Source of the DNA: Salinicola salarius
GTDB lineage: Bacteria; Pseudomonadota; Gammaproteobacteria; Pseudomonadales; Halomonadaceae
Length of the DNA stretch: 64,000 nt
Direction of reading: 5' to 3'
Assembly: GCF_003206135.1 (NCBI RefSeq)
Contig: NZ_PZJT01000002.1
Location: forward strand, 46,480 to 110,479
Shown here: in pieces, positions 51,552 to 61,306 of the stretch
Position numbering within the stretch: the stretch's first letter is position 1
How the letters are laid out: each line of letters starts with the position of its first letter
The notes under the pieces: model-generated
What the model saw: the letters and a program-made list of their open reading frames with translations, nothing else
What the model was told of the DNA's origin: nothing
The model's database searches: none
Made by a program: the position numbers and the translations under genes

Positions 51552-51680
51552 TCAGGGCGTCGGTGCCACCATCGAATGGGGGCGGGTAAGCAGACTGCCC
51601 ACGACGAACGCGATCATGCCGAAGGCGAGCCCGGCATAGATCGGCGAGTTGGCGAGCAACCCATCCTTGAGCATGAAGCC
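51552..51680 (-). pseudogene. C-terminal remnant of a sodium:solute symporter-like gene
   Basis: The last about 42 codons on the minus strand read as GFMLKDGLLANSP, then IYAGLAFGMIAFVVGSLLTRP, one membrane helix with the GSLLT ending common at the end of sodium:solute symporters, then a stop at 51552. The frame upstream loses sense at about 51680, where a plus-strand remnant begins. Only the tail survives. The family call rests on one helix and is tentative. Confidence 0.5.
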
Positions 51681-51767
51681 GATCGCACGCTCGCCGAACG
51701 GCTGGGTATCAGTCAGCCTAGCGTGGTGCGCAAGTTGAGACGTCACGGTCTTCGGCTCGAACGGTAG
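51681..51767 (+). pseudogene. C-terminal HTH remnant of a TyrR/sigma-54-type regulator
   Basis: About 28 codons read DRTLAERLGISQPSVVRKLR then RHGL and a short basic end before TAG 51765. This closely resembles the C-terminal helix-turn-helix of TyrR/PhhR-type regulators (RxLAxRLGVSHTTxxxKLRxYG). No upstream regulator domain exists; the frame meets the symporter remnant at about 51680. It is most simply what remains of a divergently transcribed regulator after a deletion. Confidence 0.55.
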
Positions 51768-51820
51768 CGCCCCGGTCGTTCTCGCGACGATGAACCGGCG
51801 GCAACGAGCCCGTGACGAGG

Positions 51821-53080
51821 CTAGCGGCTGATATCGGCATTGGCGTCGGCGTTCGTGCTCGCCGCCGCTCGCATGCCCCTCGAATCGTCTCGGCGTGTGG
51901 CGGAGGAGCGGCTCGTGGCGGCCGGTCTGCGCTTGCCGTAGCCCCAGCGCTCGGCTTCCGACGGGGCATCCGGGGCGCTGTCGTCATGCAACCATTCCCG
52001 CCAGCTGGCGACCAGCAGCGCCATCAGCACCGGGCCGACGAACAGGCCGACGATCCCCATGGTTTTCACGCCCCCCACGAGACCGAAGAAGGTCGGCAGA
52101 AATGGGAGCTTGATCGGGCCGCCTACCAGGCGCGGGCGCAATGTCTTGTCGACGACGAAGAGTTCGAAAGCGCCCCAGATGAACAGTCCGATGCCGTTGA
52201 CCATGTGTCCGGTTGCCAGCAGATAGAGCGAGACCAGCGTGAACGTCAGCGGCGCGCCACCGGGCACCAGCGCCATGAACGCGGTGATGACGCCGAGCAC
52301 GACCGGGGACTGAATGCCGGCGATCCAGTAGGCGGTACCGAGCACCAGGCCTTCGCCGAGGGCAATCAGGCCCATGCCCATCACGGTCGAACTGATCGTC
52401 GCCGGCACCACTCGCGAGAAGCGCTGCCAGCGCGCCGGCAGTACCCGTTCGCCGACGATGTCCAACTGGCGCGCCATGCCGGCGCCATCCCGGTAGAGAA
52501 AGAACAGCGTGATCAGCATGAACAGCAGGGTCAGCGCCAGATGCAGCGCATTGCTGCCAAGAGCGAGCACCCAGCGGGAAATGTTGCCGATATGCTCGCC
52601 GCCTACCAGTTGAATCAGAGACTCCGGCGCGTGGGGTTCGGCCAGGGACGCTTGCCACTGCTCGGCCAGCCAGGTTCCGATGCCCGGAAGAGATGCAACC
52701 CAGGAGGGCGTCGGAATGCCGCGCTCGTTGGCGACCATCAGCCAGCCGACCCAGCCCTTCAGTTCCTGGAAGGCGTAGGAGCAGGCAAGCACCATGGGGA
52801 TCACCAGGCAGAGAATGATCAGGCCCAGCGCGATGCTGGCGGCCAGGGCCCGGCGCTGGCCGCAACTCGCCAACAGCCGCTGATAGAGCGGCCAACTGGC
52901 GACGCAGATGATCAGCGCGGCCAGCACGGGAATCAGGAAGTCGATGAAGAAGTAGACGCCGGCGATCATCACCAGCACGAGAAGCCAGCGGGCGACGCTG
53001 CTGTCGGCAAAGATGGGGGCCATGAAAGACTCGTGAACGTGACGAAGGAAACCGGTTATCCGGGCGAAATCGAACGGCAT
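51821..53080 (-). CDS. AI-2E family transporter (YdiK-like permease)
   Basis: The product of about 419 residues has eight or so membrane helices, with VYFFIDFLIPVLAALIICVA near the start and LVPGGAPLTFTLVSLYLLATGH and LPTFFGLVGGVKTMGIVGLFVGPV near the end, the signatures of the PerM/AI-2E family. Members include TqsA (AI-2 exporter), YdiK and Na+/H+ antiporters; function here is not predictable. The C-terminal tail is a Ser/Arg/Ala-rich low-complexity extension. The start is uncertain: ATG 53080 is used, 53023 or 53149 are alternatives and none has a strong ribosome site. Confidence 0.88.
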   Translation of the reverse strand: MPFDFARITGFLRHVHESFMAPIFADSSVARWLLVLVMIAGVYFFIDFLIPVLAALIICVASWPLYQRLLASCGQRRALAASIALGLIILCLVIPMVLACSYAFQELKGWVGWLMVANERGIPTPSWVASLPGIGTWLAEQWQASLAEPHAPESLIQLVGGEHIGNISRWVLALGSNALHLALTLLFMLITLFFLYRDGAGMARQLDIVGERVLPARWQRFSRVVPATISSTVMGMGLIALGEGLVLGTAYWIAGIQSPVVLGVITAFMALVPGGAPLTFTLVSLYLLATGHMVNGIGLFIWGAFELFVVDKTLRPRLVGGPIKLPFLPTFFGLVGGVKTMGIVGLFVGPVLMALLVASWREWLHDDSAPDAPSEAERWGYGKRRPAATSRSSATRRDDSRGMRAAASTNADANADISR

Positions 53081-53213
53081 GCCAGTCGGCAGCGAATCAT
53101 CATACCTCACGGGATTCGATTCGCACTTATCGGCGTGCCGGGAAGCCATGGGTGCAGTTGACTAAACGCCTTGACCGGCAAGGTTTCAGGAAGGGTTTCA
53201 ATAGGGTGGGTGT

Positions 53214-53238
53214 AAAAAACCCCTCCGAAGAGGGGTTT
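53214..53238 (-). terminator. Terminator of secDF operon
   Basis: AAACCCCTC-TTCG-GAGGGGTTT followed by TTT on the minus strand, 50 nt past the secF stop: a classical UUCG tetraloop terminator. Confidence 0.95.
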
Positions 53239-53287
53239 GCGAGGCTGTTACCGAGTTGCCGATGAGGCGCTTTGCGGGCCTTCCGGC

Positions 53288-54193
53288 TCAGGGCAGCTCT
53301 TCTTCGACCTCTTCCTTCTTCACCGGAATCAGGTCCTGGCGTTCCAGCTTGAACACGATCAGCAGCGCCGCGGCGACATAGACCGAGGAGAAGGTACCGG
53401 CCACGATCCCCAGGATCAGCGAGATCGCGAAGTTGTGGATCATGTCGCCGCCGAGGAAGAATAGCGCGAACAGCACCAGCAAGGTGGTGCCGGACGTCGC
53501 CAGGGTGCGCGACAGCGTCTGGTTGATGGCTTCGTTGAAGATCTGGGCCAGATTGTCGCTACGGGACAGGCGGATGTTCTCGCGAATCCGGTCGTAGACG
53601 ATGATGGTGTCGTTGAGCGAGTAGCCGATGACCGCCATGATCCCCGCGAGCACCGTGAGATCGAACTCCCACTGGAACAGCGCGAACAGTCCCAGCACGA
53701 TCAGCACGTCGTGGCCCAGCGAGATGATCGCGCACAGGGCGAACTTGTACTGGAAGCGGAAGGCGACGTAGACCGCCACGCCGGCCAGCGCCACCAGCAT
53801 GCCCAGGCCACTCTGGTCGCGTAGCTGGTCGCCGACCTGGGCGCCGACGAACTCGGCGCGAACCAGATCGATCTGGGCGCCGCTACTGCTCAGTGCCGAA
53901 ACGACCTGATTGCCGACGTCATTGCTAAAGGTCTGTTGCAGGCGTACCAGAATCTCGTCGGCGGCACCAAACGTCTGTACCGAGAAGTTTTCGAAGCCGC
54001 TGTTGGCCAGCAGCGTACGGATGTCGTCGAGCGACGGTACCGCGGCATAGTGGAGCTCGACGACCGTACCGCCGGTGAAGTCGAGACCGAGATTGAGGTT
54101 CAGCAGGGCCAGGGCCGCTATCGATACGATCGTCAGCACGATCGAGACGATGAAAGCGATGCGGCGCTTGCCCATGAAATCGAATTGGCGCAT
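53288..54193 (-). CDS. secF: Protein translocase subunit SecF
   Basis: The 301-residue RND-family membrane protein begins FDFMGKRRIAFIVS and carries LGLDFTGGTVVELHY, a periplasmic P1-like domain, and five C-terminal helices with VIGYSLNDTIIVYDRIREN, the hallmark of SecF. With SecD it uses the proton gradient to complete protein export. It follows secD by 12 bp. Acidic C-terminal tail. Confidence 0.97.
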   Translation of the reverse strand: MRQFDFMGKRRIAFIVSIVLTIVSIAALALLNLNLGLDFTGGTVVELHYAAVPSLDDIRTLLANSGFENFSVQTFGAADEILVRLQQTFSNDVGNQVVSALSSSGAQIDLVRAEFVGAQVGDQLRDQSGLGMLVALAGVAVYVAFRFQYKFALCAIISLGHDVLIVLGLFALFQWEFDLTVLAGIMAVIGYSLNDTIIVYDRIRENIRLSRSDNLAQIFNEAINQTLSRTLATSGTTLLVLFALFFLGGDMIHNFAISLILGIVAGTFSSVYVAAALLIVFKLERQDLIPVKKEEVEEELP

Positions 54194-54205
54194 TGCTCGC
54201 GTCTC

Positions 54206-56053
54206 CTAGATCCACAGTTTCTTCACCGGCTTGCCGCCGATGGAGAGGTTGACGAGGGCACGCGACACCAGAATGCCGGTGAACATCGAGGTCAGGATGC
54301 CGAGCGACAGCGTCACGGCGAAGCCTTTCACCGGGCCGGTGCCGATCGAGAACAGCACCACCGCGACCAGTAGCGTGGTCAGGTTGGCGTCGACGATCGA
54401 GGTGAAGGCGCGGCCGTAACCGGCATGAATCGCCTGCTGCGCCGGTGTCTTGCGCCTGAGTTCTTCTCTTATGCGCTCGTAGATCAGCACGTTGGCATCC
54501 ACCGCCATGCCGAGCGTCAGCACGATGCCGGCAATGCCGGGTAGCGTCAGCGTGGCGCCCAGCAGCGACATGGCCGCGATCAGCAGCACCAGGTTGACCG
54601 CCAGCGCGGCGTTGGCGATGACGCCGAAGGCCTTGTAGCGGATCAGCATGAACGCCACGACCAGCAGGCCGCCAACGATCACCGAGAAGATGCCGCGCTC
54701 GATGTTCTGGGCGCCAAGGCTAGGCCCGATGGTGCGTTCCTGAACGAAGTAGATCGGGGCGGCGAGCGAGCCGGAGCGCAGCAGCAGCGCCAGTTCGCTG
54801 GCTTCGGTCGGCGAGTCCAGGCCGGTGATGCGGAACCGGTTGCTGAGCGCACTCTGTACCGTCGCCAGGCTGATGATGCTGCGGCTCGTCGTCGGAATAC
54901 GCTCCTGAACCTGCTGCCCATCCTTGGTGACGGTGCGCATTTCGGTGCTGTGATCGATATACAGCACCGCCATGTTGCGGCCGATGTTGGTGCGGGTCGC
55001 CTGGTTCATCAACGAGCCGCCGGTGCCGTCGAGGTTGATGTTGACCTGCGGGCGGCCGTTCTGGTCGAAGCCCTGGCTGGCGCTGGATACGCGGTCGCCG
55101 GTGATGATCACGTCACGCGACAGTACCGCGGTGCGCTGCGGGCTGTTGCGGAACGGGAACGTCTCGGTTTCGGCATCCGGCGTGTCCGGGCGTGCCTCGA
55201 GGCGGAACTCCAGGTTGGCGGTGGCGCCGACGATGCGCTTGGCCTCGGCGGTGTCCTGCACGCCGGGCAGTTCCACCACGATGCGGCTCGGGCCCTGGCG
55301 CTGGACCAGCGGCTCGGAAACCCCGAGTTCGTTGACGCGGTTGCGGATCGTGGTCAGGTTCTGCTGGACCGCGTAATCCTGAATGTCCTGGATCGACTGC
55401 TCGGTCAGCGTCATGTCGAGGAACGCGCGGCGGCCCTCTTCACGATTCTCCAACTGGAACTCGTTGAACGTCTGGCTGATCTGCTCGCGGGCGGCATCAC
55501 GGTCTTCGCTGTTGGCGAATTCGAGATGCAGGGCGTTGTCGTCGATGTCGGTGGACCGATAGCGGATGCGCTCGTCGCGAAGATCGGCACGGATGGCGCT
55601 CGCCGTCGCCTCGAGTCGCTGTTCGACGGCGGCATCCATGTCGACTTCGAGCAGGAAATGCACCCCGCCCCGAAGATCGAGACCGAGTTTCATCGGTGCC
55701 GCGGAGAGGCTGGTCAGCCAGGACGGCGTGGAATCGGCGAGGTTGAGCGCCACGGTGTAGTCGTCGTCGAGCGTTTCGTCGACCACATCGCGGGCGGGAA
55801 GCTGCTGTTCGGCGTCGGCGAGCCGAATCAGGGCGGTATTGTTACCGGTCATCGCTGCCGATTTGACCTGGATATCTTCCTCGGCCAGCGCCCGGGTAAC
55901 ACGGTCGAGCTGCTGATCGCCGAGAGAACCGTTGGTCGTGCTGATCTGGACGGCGGGGTCCTGTGGGTAAAGATTGGGTAACGCGTAGATGACGCCGACA
56001 ACACAGACGATGAGTATCAGCAGATACTTCCACAGGGGGTAACGATTGAGCAT
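54206..56053 (-). CDS. secD: Protein translocase subunit SecD
   Basis: The 615-residue protein has the signatures LGLDLRGGVHFLLEVD (about 107-122), VVELPGVQD and GMAVDANVLIYERIREEL. One N-terminal helix, a large periplasmic domain and five C-terminal helices are present. Length equals E. coli SecD (615). Cotranscribed with yajC (105-bp gap) and secF. Confidence 0.97.
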   Translation of the reverse strand: MLNRYPLWKYLLILIVCVVGVIYALPNLYPQDPAVQISTTNGSLGDQQLDRVTRALAEEDIQVKSAAMTGNNTALIRLADAEQQLPARDVVDETLDDDYTVALNLADSTPSWLTSLSAAPMKLGLDLRGGVHFLLEVDMDAAVEQRLEATASAIRADLRDERIRYRSTDIDDNALHLEFANSEDRDAAREQISQTFNEFQLENREEGRRAFLDMTLTEQSIQDIQDYAVQQNLTTIRNRVNELGVSEPLVQRQGPSRIVVELPGVQDTAEAKRIVGATANLEFRLEARPDTPDAETETFPFRNSPQRTAVLSRDVIITGDRVSSASQGFDQNGRPQVNINLDGTGGSLMNQATRTNIGRNMAVLYIDHSTEMRTVTKDGQQVQERIPTTSRSIISLATVQSALSNRFRITGLDSPTEASELALLLRSGSLAAPIYFVQERTIGPSLGAQNIERGIFSVIVGGLLVVAFMLIRYKAFGVIANAALAVNLVLLIAAMSLLGATLTLPGIAGIVLTLGMAVDANVLIYERIREELRRKTPAQQAIHAGYGRAFTSIVDANLTTLLVAVVLFSIGTGPVKGFAVTLSLGILTSMFTGILVSRALVNLSIGGKPVKKLWI

Positions 56054-56158
56054 GGAAGCCCTGTCCTTTCAATCAATGACGATCTGGCGACGATCGTCGT
56101 GCGAAGAGTGTCGCAAAAAGAGATGGCTGCCGATGGGAAGCATCGGCAGCCAGGAGCG

Positions 56159-56491
56159 TTACAGCGACTTCAACGTGCCTTTAGGGAGAACGGAGGCCAC
56201 GGCGCTCTTCTGAACGCTGACGATGGTGCCCTCGGCAATCTCCATGCTGATGAAATCGTCGGTCACGTTGGTGATGCGGCCGAGCAGCCCGCCACCGATC
56301 ACGATTTCGTCACCCTTGGACAGGTTGGTGATCAACTTCTTGTGTTCCTTGGCGCGCTTGGACTGCGGGCGCCACAGCAGGAAGTAGAAGATCAGCACGA
56401 AGCCGACCAGCATGATGATCTGGGCAATACCACCGCCGGCAGGGCCGCCCGCCTCCTGGGCGTGAGCCGCAGGGATGAAAAAGTCCAGCAT
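56159..56491 (-). CDS. yajC: Preprotein translocase subunit YajC
   Basis: The 110-residue protein has a single membrane helix (about 20-40; IIMLVGFVLIFYFLLWRPQ) followed by the conserved RAKEHKKLITNLSKGDEIVI cytoplasmic part. It associates with SecDF. ATG 56491 is preferred because the upstream frame is not conserved-looking. Lies between tgt and secD, the canonical queA-tgt-yajC-secD-secF order. Confidence 0.96.
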   Translation of the reverse strand: MLDFFIPAAHAQEAGGPAGGGIAQIIMLVGFVLIFYFLLWRPQSKRAKEHKKLITNLSKGDEIVIGGGLLGRITNVTDDFISMEIAEGTIVSVQKSAVASVLPKGTLKSL

Positions 56492-56596
56492 GGATGTATC
56501 TCCGAAGGTTGTGTAGGGAAATGGTCGTGTAATGAAACCGTTACCTGGATGAGACTGACGAAACGACATGCCGGCCGACGGCCGGTTTGAATCCTG

Positions 56597-57748
<1,152 letters not shown>

Positions 57749-57751
57749 TTA

Positions 57752-57929
57752 ACGCGCCCGAAGCCGCGCGATTTAACGCGCCCGAATCCGCGCGCAAAGC
57801 CTGTTATATGGACGCGCCCGAGGCCGCGCGCAAAGCCTGTGACATCGGCGCGCCTGACATCGCGCGCAAAACGTGTATGGTTCAGTTGCGTCTTATGACA
57901 ACGCGCCCGAAGCCGCGTGCAAAGCGTTT
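57752..57929. repeat. Five degenerate 29-bp repeats between tgt and queA
   Basis: Copies at about 57752 (short), 57776, 57812, 57848 and 57901 share the core ACGCGCCCGAAGCCGCGCG, mostly continuing into CAAAGCCTGT. Spacing varies (24 to 53 bp). They fill the gap between the queA stop and the tgt start. Confidence 0.85.
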
Positions 57930-57934
57930 GTGGA

Positions 57935-58972
57935 TCAGTTGGGCTGGCGAGTCAAAAACATCGCATCGCCATAGCTGAAGAAGCGGTACTGCTCGGCGAC
58001 GGCTTCCTGATAAGCGCGCATCACGGTCTCGTAGCCGGCGAACGAGGAGACCAGCATCAACAGCGTCGATTCCGGCAGGTGGAAGTTGGTGACCAGTGCA
58101 TCCACGCAGCGCCAGCGATAGCCGGGGTAGATGAAGATATCGGTCTCGCCACGGTACGGCGCCAGCTCGCCATCGCCGCCCTGGCTGGCGGTTTCCAGGC
58201 AACGCACGCTAGTGGTGCCGATGGCGACGACCTTGTTGCCGGCGGCATGGGCGCGATTGACCTGTTCGCAGACCGATTCATCGACTTCCAGCCACTCGCT
58301 GTGCATGTGATGTTCGCGAATGTCGTCGACGCGCACCGGCTGAAAGGTGCCGGCGCCGACATGAAGCGTGACGAAGGCCGTCTCGACACCTTTGGCGCGC
58401 AGGGCTTCCATCATCGTCTCGTCGAAGTGCAGCCCGGCGGTGGGGGCGGCCACGGCGCCTTCGCGGCGGGCATAGACGGTCTGGTAGCGCTCGCGGTCCG
58501 CCAGCTCGTCCTCGCGGGTGATGTATGGCGGCAACGGCATGTGGCCGTGCTGCTCGAGCAGGGCGATCAATGGTGTCTCGCCCAGGAAACGCAGTTCGAA
58601 CAAGGCGTCTCGGCGGCCCTCGACGACGGCATGTATATCGCCCTCGAAGATCAGCTCCGTGCCTGGCTTGGGCGATTTGCTCGAACGCAGATGAGCCAAC
58701 CCGCGGTGGGCGTCCAGCGGGCGTTCCAGCAGCATCTCGACCTTGCCGCCGCTCGCCTTCTGGCCGAACAGGCGTGCCGGAATCACGCGGGTATCGTTGA
58801 ATACCACCACATCGCCGGGTTCGAGCCTCGACAACAGATCGGGGAAGCGAGCATGTTCCAGCGCACCGGATTCACCGTCGACGCACAGCAGGCGACAGTC
58901 GGTTCGCTGTTCGGAAGGGTAACGAGCGATCAGCTCGTCGGGCAGATCAAAATGAAAATCGGCGCGCTGCAT
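57935..58972 (-). CDS. queA: S-adenosylmethionine:tRNA ribosyltransferase-isomerase QueA
   Basis: The 345-residue enzyme moves the ribosyl of SAM onto preQ1 in tRNA to make epoxyqueuosine. [42 protein letters not shown] and [11 protein letters not shown] are all family signatures. ATG 58972 is the conserved start; the frame to 59035 is an extension. It heads queA-tgt-yajC-secD-secF. Confidence 0.97.
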   Translation of the reverse strand: MQRADFHFDLPDELIARYPSEQRTDCRLLCVDGESGALEHARFPDLLSRLEPGDVVVFNDTRVIPARLFGQKASGGKVEMLLERPLDAHRGLAHLRSSKSPKPGTELIFEGDIHAVVEGRRDALFELRFLGETPLIALLEQHGHMPLPPYITREDELADRERYQTVYARREGAVAAPTAGLHFDETMMEALRAKGVETAFVTLHVGAGTFQPVRVDDIREHHMHSEWLEVDESVCEQVNRAHAAGNKVVAIGTTSVRCLETASQGGDGELAPYRGETDIFIYPGYRWRCVDALVTNFHLPESTLLMLVSSFAGYETVMRAYQEAVAEQYRFFSYGDAMFLTRQPN

Positions 58973-59067
58973 GGCGTAGGTCGCGTATCGGCTCGAATCA
59001 GGATGGTCGGGTAGCGTTCGAAAGGGCGCCATCATAAAGCACCCGACCGATTAAGTCAGCGTGGTGA

Positions 59068-59095
59068 TTGACGCCGGGCCAAGCGTCCGTATAAT
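59068..59095 (+). promoter_or_regulatory. Promoter of tRNA-Leu
   Basis: TTGACG, 16 nt, TATAAT, ending 11 nt before the tRNA, a near-consensus sigma-70 promoter. It lies in the queA upstream region on the opposite strand. Confidence 0.85.
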
Positions 59096-59106
59096 GCCTC
59101 TCCGCT

Positions 59107-59193
59107 GCCGGCGTGGCGGAATTGGTAGACGCAGCGGATTCAAAATCCGCCGCTGGAGACAGTGTGTCGGTTCGAGTCCGACCGCCGGCACCA
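59107..59193 (+). tRNA. tRNA-Leu (anticodon CAA)
   Basis: An 87-nt class II tRNA: acceptor arms GCCGGCG and CGCCGGC pair fully; the anticodon stem GCGGA/TCCGC encloses TTCAAAA, giving anticodon CAA (reads UUG). A long variable arm and T-loop GGTTCGAGTCC follow, and CCA is encoded. Confidence 0.96.
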
Positions 59194-59562
59194 TTCCAAC
59201 CCTTCAATTGCTCTCTATTTATCCTTTCCTCATGAGAGCGATATGAGCACTCGAACCTGTAGGCTGAAGTGACACATATCGTGACGCTCGCCTTCCTTCG
59301 CCGCGACTGTGACACATTCAGATTTCTCTCTTCCCATCCGATGACTTTTCCCGAACCCGGCTTCAACCGCTCTTTTCATATCTCTGTGCAAGAGCTGAGC
59401 ATCTTCAGCGCGCGCATGAAGTTGCCAAAGTCCTCCTGAGCTACTTGGCTGCCCTGGTTATATTGAAATAGCCATCCTCGCGGAAAGTAAGATCGCAACC
59501 AGGAAGTTTGTGAGCTATTGAGCTATACAGAGTGGCAGATTGCTTATCAGGCAGGAGGCCAT
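59194..59562. other. Gene-poor stretch after tRNA-Leu
   Basis: No gene is supported. The sequence is less GC-rich than the core. GTGACACAT occurs twice (about 59270 and 59309). I saw no copy of the tRNA 3' end, so no att site is shown. Confidence 0.4.
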
Positions 59563-59802
59563 ATGACTCGTACAGCACGTATCGAACCCATCAAGGAAGA
59601 AACACAAGAGAGCATTATCGTGTCTGGCTGGCGCGTGGTAGACGTCACGGATCCCAATGGGAAGCGCGAGATTTCTCGGCATGAGACCGAGCCGCAAGCT
59701 ATTGAAGCCGCTCGCAATTACGAACGCGAGACTTCCAGCGAGCCTGGATCACAGCCGGACGATACTCAGGACTACGACGGTTCGGAACTTCCTCGCGACT
59801 AG
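59563..59802 (+). CDS. Small hypothetical protein
   Basis: The 79-residue product is hydrophilic and acidic at the end. The core SGWRVVDVTDPNGKREISRH looks like a beta-rich fold with an insert, then a helix (EPQAIEAARNYERET) and an acidic tail. No recognised family. AGGAGG precedes ATG 59563, much better than for the ATG at 59518. An inverted-repeat structure follows at 59804. Confidence 0.65.
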   Translation: MTRTARIEPIKEETQESIIVSGWRVVDVTDPNGKREISRHETEPQAIEAARNYERETSSEPGSQPDDTQDYDGSELPRD

Positions 59803-59803
59803 C

Positions 59804-59867
59804 TATGAGGCATGATGGCTAATATCCCAGCATCGGCAATTCGGCGATGTTTTGTTGATGCCTCATA
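59804..59867. repeat. 64-bp inverted-repeat structure
   Basis: TATGAGGCAT and ATGCCTCATA (10 bp each, perfect) bracket a nested CATCG/CGATG hairpin followed by TTTT. It may end the upstream gene or be a small element. Confidence 0.6.
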
Positions 59868-59952
59868 AGACCCGATCCATGACGAATGGCGCAGCGCCAA
59901 TCGATAACGCGGTGTGGTAGGTTATCAAGAGTCAGGCTACGGAGATTACAGG

Positions 59953-60156
59953 GTGATACTCTCGTACCCCATGATTCTTGGTTCGATTACCCTACCTGCT
60001 TTGGCGGTCGGCTTCATTACCTATGGCGTCAGCAGCCAGGTGCATGGAGATTCGGATATCGCATTTCACAGCAGCATATTGGCAGCTCTCCTGGCGATCG
60101 TCTCGATATCCATAGCGCTGGTGATTTTTCACGGGTTTGGTTTCATCGGTTTGTAA
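59953..60156 (+). CDS. Small two-helix membrane protein
   Basis: The 67-residue product has two membrane helices (about 7-25 and 42-63) separated by a polar loop, with the pattern GSITLPALAVGFITYG and LLAIVSISIALVIFHGFGF. I do not recognise a family. GTG 59953 is chosen for GGAG about 9 nt upstream; a start further upstream is possible. Small genes of this type often accumulate next to tRNAs. Confidence 0.55.
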   Translation: MILSYPMILGSITLPALAVGFITYGVSSQVHGDSDIAFHSSILAALLAIVSISIALVIFHGFGFIGL

Positions 60157-60268
60157 TGGAACCCTAACCAAGTGCCAGTCATACCTTTCGTTCTGCGACT
60201 AAAACCTTATAGAGATAAATTCAAACGTTCGTTAGATTGCGGCTACGGATCTTTATGGAGCGATGTCG

Positions 60269-60967
60269 ATGCGACAGCCGTGGCGGCAGGGCCCTCAGTC
60301 CTTATTTCCTCGTTCTCGATGGAGACATTTCCCGAAGCTTTCGAGATGGCTGGTCATGACACCGCTGCTCGGTTTGATCTGGGTAACGGTGGCGGTCGCG
60401 CAAATGCCGGATTCAACGCTGTTTTCGCTGATGCAGCGGTGGGGCAACGTCGAATATCAGATGCAGGGCGATGCGCAGTTGAAGGCGTTCGAGGACCTTG
60501 CCGACGAAGCCGATGCGTTGGCCCGCAGCCAGCCTGAGAATCCCCATGTCTTGACGGCTCAGGGCGTCGTCCTGGCCTCTTTCGCCAAGGCGAAGGGCGG
60601 GCTGGGGGCGCTGGATCTGGCCAAGCGGGCTCGCACGGTGCTGGAAAAGGCGATCTCCCTCGACCCACAGGGGGAAAGTGGCTCGGCTTACGTGACGCTG
60701 GGCGCGCTCTACCAGCATGCCCCGGGCTGGCCGATCGCTTTCGGAGACTCGGACAAGGCCCGGGAGCTCCTGCACAAGGCGGTCAGCATTCGTCCCGATG
60801 GCATCGATACCAACTTCTATTACGCCCAGTTCCTCGAGGAGCAGGGTGAGGCTGCCGAGGCGTTGACGTACGCCAAACGCGCCGTCGATGGCCAACCTCG
60901 GGCCGGCCGTCCCTCCGACGAGGCGCTGCGGCAAGAGGCCGGGCGCTGGCTGGCCGAGCATCAGTAA
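60269..60967 (+). CDS. TPR-repeat protein, probably exported
   Basis: The product of 232 residues starts with a basic region and a membrane or signal helix (MTPLLGLIWVTVAVAQ, about 30-45). Helical repeats follow, e.g. LKAFEDLADEADALARSQPENPH, YVTLGALYQHAP and TNFYYAQFLEEQGEAAEALTYAK, resembling TPR or TatT-like modules. Likely periplasmic. Start codons at 60263 and 60269 are both possible; GGAG is better spaced for 60269. Function unknown. Confidence 0.7.
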   Translation: MRQPWRQGPQSLFPRSRWRHFPKLSRWLVMTPLLGLIWVTVAVAQMPDSTLFSLMQRWGNVEYQMQGDAQLKAFEDLADEADALARSQPENPHVLTAQGVVLASFAKAKGGLGALDLAKRARTVLEKAISLDPQGESGSAYVTLGALYQHAPGWPIAFGDSDKARELLHKAVSIRPDGIDTNFYYAQFLEEQGEAAEALTYAKRAVDGQPRAGRPSDEALRQEAGRWLAEHQ

Positions 60968-61306
60968 GCGCTACCCAGTGCAGAGCGGCCTTGAGAAGCG
61001 GCCCAGGCCGATAGTCCAGCGCGCGCTTTCGTTGATCTATTCATCCGAGCGATCCTGTCTGGTGGCGTCTCCTGTTCGATGGTGTCGTCGCCGATCCGCC
61101 TGATTGGCGCGAACTTCCGTGAGTTCTGATTGAAGCAGGTGCTAGCCTGGCTTCCGCGTGAAACCTGCCGCATCGCACGGAAGTGTTGAAGCCCCCATCA
61201 TGGCTGCCGGAAATGCCAACTGCCGGCGAAACAGGACGGCAGCGGTTGGAATCGGTTCGCGGTGCCGCAATAATGAGGCTCCTGTTCCCAGGCAAGGAGC
61301 CGCGAC
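60968..61306. other. Intergenic region before nudF
   Basis: No gene or recognised RNA is supported. It is of ordinary composition. AAGGAGCCGCGAC at its end is the nudF ribosome site. Confidence 0.4.

Noticed and set aside
57752..57929. Possible CRISPR array
   Set aside because: Repeats are degenerate, spacers are irregular and short, and no cas genes are near.
59107..59193. tRNA-Leu as integration site
   Set aside because: No direct repeat of its 3' end nor an integrase found downstream in the window.
59246..59366. Minus-strand open frame through tRNA-Leu (GAGGRTRTDTLSPAADF-type peptide)
   Set aside because: A well-known spurious translation of tRNA-Leu antisense.
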